Part shown: positions 6,932-8,832 of the stretch, in pieces | Position numbering within the stretch: position 1 is the stretch's first letter | Layout: the number at the start of each line of letters is the position of its first letter | From: Microbacteriaceae bacterium | Lineage (GTDB): Bacteria > Actinomycetota > Actinomycetes > Actinomycetales > Microbacteriaceae | NCBI GenBank assembly: GCA_030840185.1 | Contig: JAUZFY010000250.1 | Coordinates: 1 to 8,832 of the forward strand | Length of the DNA: 8,832 nt | Reading direction: 5' to 3' | Notes under the pieces: generated by a model | Databases searched by the model: none | Seen by the model: the letters and a program-made list of their open reading frames with translations, nothing else | Told to the model about the DNA's origin: nothing | Made by a program: the position numbers and the translations under genes

Positions 6932-6937
6932 AGATTA
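6932..6937 (-). promoter_or_regulatory. -10 element for a probably leaderless kinase-regulator transcript
   Basis: TAATCT on the minus strand fits TAnnnT and ends seven bases before the kinase ATG, so transcription would begin at or within a base of the A of ATG. There is no Shine-Dalgarno upstream of that ATG, which agrees with leaderless translation, common in actinobacteria. The -35 region is poorly conserved, as would suit an activated promoter. Confidence 0.5.
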
Positions 6938-6995
6938 GTTACATCTCGCGACTCGACCTGCTACCCACCATTTTGGCCGCGTCAGTTGGCGAGTT

Positions 6996-7028
6996 GTTCG
7001 GGCGCACGTCATCCGCTGTTCATTTTCG
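6996..7028 (+). promoter_or_regulatory. Candidate PHO box: three 11-nt direct repeat units
   Basis: Units begin at 6996 (GTTCGGGCGCA), 7007 (CGTCATCCGCT) and 7018 (GTTCATTTTCG), exactly 11 bases apart. Against the Streptomyces PhoP repeat-unit consensus as I recall it, G(G/T)TCAYYYR(G/C)G, they match about 7, 9 and 10 of 11 positions. It lies 61 bases before the phoU start and about 70 bases from the proposed kinase -10, in the region where a RegX3/PhoP-type regulator would control both genes. Confidence 0.45.
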
Positions 7029-7073
7029 CGGGGCAATGTGGCAAGGAACTGTGTTGGCTTTCAGGCCCGCACC

Positions 7074-7080
7074 GAAAGGG
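7074..7080 (+). promoter_or_regulatory. Ribosome binding site of phoU
   Basis: GAAAGGG lies nine bases before the ATG at 7090. Between it and the start, GTGAAC is the reverse complement of the PHO-box core GTTCAC, but no phased partner was seen. Confidence 0.55.
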
Positions 7081-7089
7081 ACGTGAACG

Positions 7090-7743
7090 ATGCGCGAGGT
7101 ATTCCAGCAGGAACTGGCGGAGGTGCAAGAGCGACTCGTCGAGATCGCGGCACTCGTCGAGACCTCGATCGAGAACGCCACCCGCGCCTTCAATGAATCT
7201 AACGTCGCCCTCGCCGAGGCCGTGATCGCGGACGATGACAAGATCGACGCGGCGGCGGTCGCCCTCGACGAACTGGCGATCAACATTCTCGCCCGCCAGC
7301 AGCCGGTGGCCCGCGACCTACGAATCGTGGTGAGCGCGCTGCGCATCAGCGCTTCGCTCGAGCGGATGGGCGACATGTCGGAGCACATCGCCCAACTGGC
7401 CCGGTACCGCTTCCCCGACAAGGTGGTGCCGAAGTCGCTTCGCACGACCTTCTCCGAACTAGGCAGGCTGGACGTGCAAATCGCGCGCAAGCTCACCGAG
7501 CTGCTTCGGTCCGAGGACGTGCGCCTCGCCGAAGAGATCCGCAACGACGACGACCAGATCGACGCGCTGCACCTGAGCGTCTTCGACAAGGTGCTCGGCG
7601 AGACCTGGAAGGGTGCGGCCGTCGACACGGTCGACGCGACCCTCGCCTCGAGGTATCACGAGCGGTTCGCGGACCACGCGGTGTCTATTTCGAAGAAGGT
7701 GCAGTACCTCGCGACCGGTGACTGGGTGGCGGCGGAAGCCTAG
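7090..7743 (+). CDS. phoU: Phosphate-specific transport system accessory protein PhoU
   Basis: A cytoplasmic helical protein that restrains the phosphate-sensing kinase and modulates the Pst phosphate transporter when phosphate is ample. At 217 residues it is full length. It has two PhoU three-helix repeats, about 12-105 and 118-205. Each carries the family signature that binds a metal cluster: LERMGD at 90-95, preceded by RQQPVARDLRIVVSALRIS, and ERFADH at 191-196 near the end. Lower-confidence coiled-coil character is visible at the N-terminus (MREVFQQELAEVQERLVEI). The ATG at 7090 has GAAAGGG nine bases upstream. It is divergent from the kinase gene across a 165-base region with candidate PHO repeats, so the pair is probably co-regulated. 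No pst transporter genes are in view. Its stop lies seven bases from the stop of the convergent esterase gene. Confidence 0.95.
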   Translation: MREVFQQELAEVQERLVEIAALVETSIENATRAFNESNVALAEAVIADDDKIDAAAVALDELAINILARQQPVARDLRIVVSALRISASLERMGDMSEHIAQLARYRFPDKVVPKSLRTTFSELGRLDVQIARKLTELLRSEDVRLAEEIRNDDDQIDALHLSVFDKVLGETWKGAAVDTVDATLASRYHERFADHAVSISKKVQYLATGDWVAAEA

Positions 7744-7750
7744 CCCGAGT

Positions 7751-8707
7751 TCAGCCCAAGCGTTCCGACAGCACGCGAAGGGCTGCGGCGCGGTCCTCGG
7801 CTCCGCCCGCGTCGTGGCCGTTGTGAGGCCACACCGCGATGTGCTTTGGACCCGTGTACGCCTCGTGCACCGCGAAGGTCGTCGATGGGGGGCAGATGTC
7901 GTCCATGAGTCCGGCCGAGAACCAGGCTGGGGCGGATGCTCGAGCCGCGAAGGCGAGGCCGTCGAAATAGGCGAGCGTCCCGAACGCGCGATCGCGATCG
8001 TATCGCCGCACCCTCAAGAGTTCGACGAGTTCGAGGTACGGTGTGCGCTGGGCCACGGCGACGGCGTTCTCGATGTCACACATGAATGGCGCTTGCACGA
8101 GGAGCGCCCGCACGTCGTGCGAGAGTGTCGCGGCGGCAAGCGCGATCCCGCCGCCCTGGCTGTTTCCGATGATCGCGACCCGGGCCGCGTCAACGGCGTC
8201 GAGTGACCGCACGGCGTCGACTGCGCGCACCGCGTCCGCGTAGACCCGACGGTAGTAGAAGTTGGAGGCGGACTCGAGGCCCCGGGTGATGAAGCCGTGC
8301 ACGCCGGCACTGCTACCGAACGGCGGATCCAGGGTTACCCCGTCCCCCTGCCCGCGCGTGTCCATCAGGAGGTGCGCGTAGCCCGCGGCGGACCAGGCGA
8401 GGTTGTCGGTCAGGTGCCCACGACCCGCCCCGTAACCGGTGAAATGCACGACCGCTGGCAGCGGTTCGCGCGCGCCCGCTGGTAGCCGCAGCCACGCGTG
8501 AACTCGGTGCCCGTCGAAGCCCGCGTAGCTCAGGTCGAAGGCATCGATGGTGCGAAGTCCCGACTCGACGGGGGTGATGCGCACGTCGAGGTCGTGCGCC
8601 CGCGTGCCGGCGATAGTGTCGCGCCAGAACGCATCGAAGTCGCCGGGCTCCTGAAAGCGGATGCGCCCCCCATCTTCCGTCTGGGAAGTGGATGCCGTCG
8701 CGCTCAT
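7751..8707 (-). CDS. Carbohydrate esterase family 7 acetyl esterase (acetyl xylan esterase / cephalosporin-C deacetylase type)
   Basis: An alpha/beta hydrolase that removes acetyl groups from acetylated xylo-oligosaccharides and similar small esters. Its 318 residues match the family length (about 320). The family markers are all present: RGQ at 118-120 in LLMDTRGQGDG, the nucleophile S183 in GNSQGGG, D269 in GLMDDICPPST, and H298 in NGHDAGG. The order and spacing are close to the Bacillus subtilis enzyme. The residue after the catalytic His is Asp, where the family has the HE motif. There is no signal peptide, so it should be cytoplasmic, acting on imported oligosaccharides. ATG 8707 overlaps the upstream stop as ATGA, so translation is coupled. 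A longer in-frame reading up to 8809 is an Arg-rich shadow of that upstream gene. Natural substrate is unknown. Confidence 0.9.
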   Translation of the reverse strand: MSATASTSQTEDGGRIRFQEPGDFDAFWRDTIAGTRAHDLDVRITPVESGLRTIDAFDLSYAGFDGHRVHAWLRLPAGAREPLPAVVHFTGYGAGRGHLTDNLAWSAAGYAHLLMDTRGQGDGVTLDPPFGSSAGVHGFITRGLESASNFYYRRVYADAVRAVDAVRSLDAVDAARVAIIGNSQGGGIALAAATLSHDVRALLVQAPFMCDIENAVAVAQRTPYLELVELLRVRRYDRDRAFGTLAYFDGLAFAARASAPAWFSAGLMDDICPPSTTFAVHEAYTGPKHIAVWPHNGHDAGGAEDRAAALRVLSERLG

Positions 8708-8832
8708 GCCCCTAACACCAGCCCTCCGCGCACCGTCGCCCGGATCGAGGATGCGGCGGCGCCGCGAGCCCAATCGTCGAAGGTGTGCGATTGGGTGACG
8801 ATCCGGCACTGCGCCGCGGCCCCGAAGACGTG
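8704..8832 (-). CDS. C-terminal end of an unidentified protein, 5' part outside the window
   Basis: The last 42 codons before a TGA at 8704-8706 are open in this frame, from HVFGAAAQCRIVTQ to IRATVRGGLVLGA. The stop overlaps the esterase ATG as ATGA, the usual arrangement inside an operon, which is the main reason for choosing this frame. The closing IRATVRGGLVL recalls the final beta strand of some amidohydrolase or deaminase families, but the piece is too short to assign. It presumably belongs to the same operon as the esterase. Confidence 0.6.
   Translation of the reverse strand, partial: HVFGAAAQCRIVTQSHTFDDWARGAAASSIRATVRGGLVLGA

Noticed and set aside
8708..8809. A 34-residue N-terminal extension of the esterase
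   Set aside because: It is Arg-rich and overlaps the upstream reading frame, which ends in ATGA at the chosen start. Family length fits the start at 8707.

Overview
The window looks like chromosomal core DNA of a high-GC actinobacterium, most likely of the family Microbacteriaceae. The basis is the strongly GC-biased third codon positions, frequent GTG/TTG starts, a CarD regulator, a fused IspD-IspF enzyme, and a SenX3/RegX3-type two-component system with PhoU next to it. The gene order rlmB-cysS-ispDF-carD followed by a divergent lipoprotein parallels Mycobacterium tuberculosis Rv3579c-Rv3584, where the lipoprotein is lpqE. This assignment rests on recalled gene order and motifs, not on a search.

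Layout. (1) Positions 1-4101, minus strand: a tight run carD > ispDF > cysS > rlmB. Each junction overlaps or nearly touches (20-nt overlap, 3-nt gap, 1-nt TAATG overlap), so it is almost certainly one transcript. It joins an RNA polymerase-binding regulator to isoprenoid precursor synthesis, cysteine tRNA charging and 23S rRNA 2'-O-methylation. rlmB runs off the left edge with only its last few codons likely missing. (2) Positions 4102-4272: a divergent promoter region. (3) Positions 4273-4857, plus strand: a small secreted lipoprotein with a Pro/Ser/Thr-rich tail. (4) Positions 4858-5093: a 236-nt gap between convergent genes, holding a terminator-like hairpin, a long imperfect inverted repeat (4930-5021) and short direct repeats. 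(5) Positions 5094-6924, minus strand: a PhoR/SenX3-like histidine kinase followed one base later by its RegX3/PhoB-like response regulator, which starts at TTG. (6) Positions 6925-7089: a divergent regulatory region with a probable leaderless kinase promoter and three 11-nt direct repeats resembling an actinobacterial PHO box. (7) Positions 7090-7743, plus strand: phoU. (8) Positions 7751-8707, minus strand: a carbohydrate esterase family 7 acetyl esterase, translationally coupled (ATGA) to an upstream gene of which only the last 42 codons are in view.

How the parts work together: kinase, regulator and PhoU form a phosphate-sensing module. PhoU normally links the Pst transporter to the kinase, and the repeats between kinase and phoU are a natural place for autoregulation. 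The carD operon is a growth-linked housekeeping unit. The esterase pair at the right edge appears to start a separate, probably catabolic, operon.

I found no clear new multi-gene system. The parts least explained by known genes are the 92-nt hairpin in the convergent gap, the phased repeats upstream of phoU, and the lipoprotein. No tRNA, rRNA, CRISPR array, insertion sequence or phage gene was seen.
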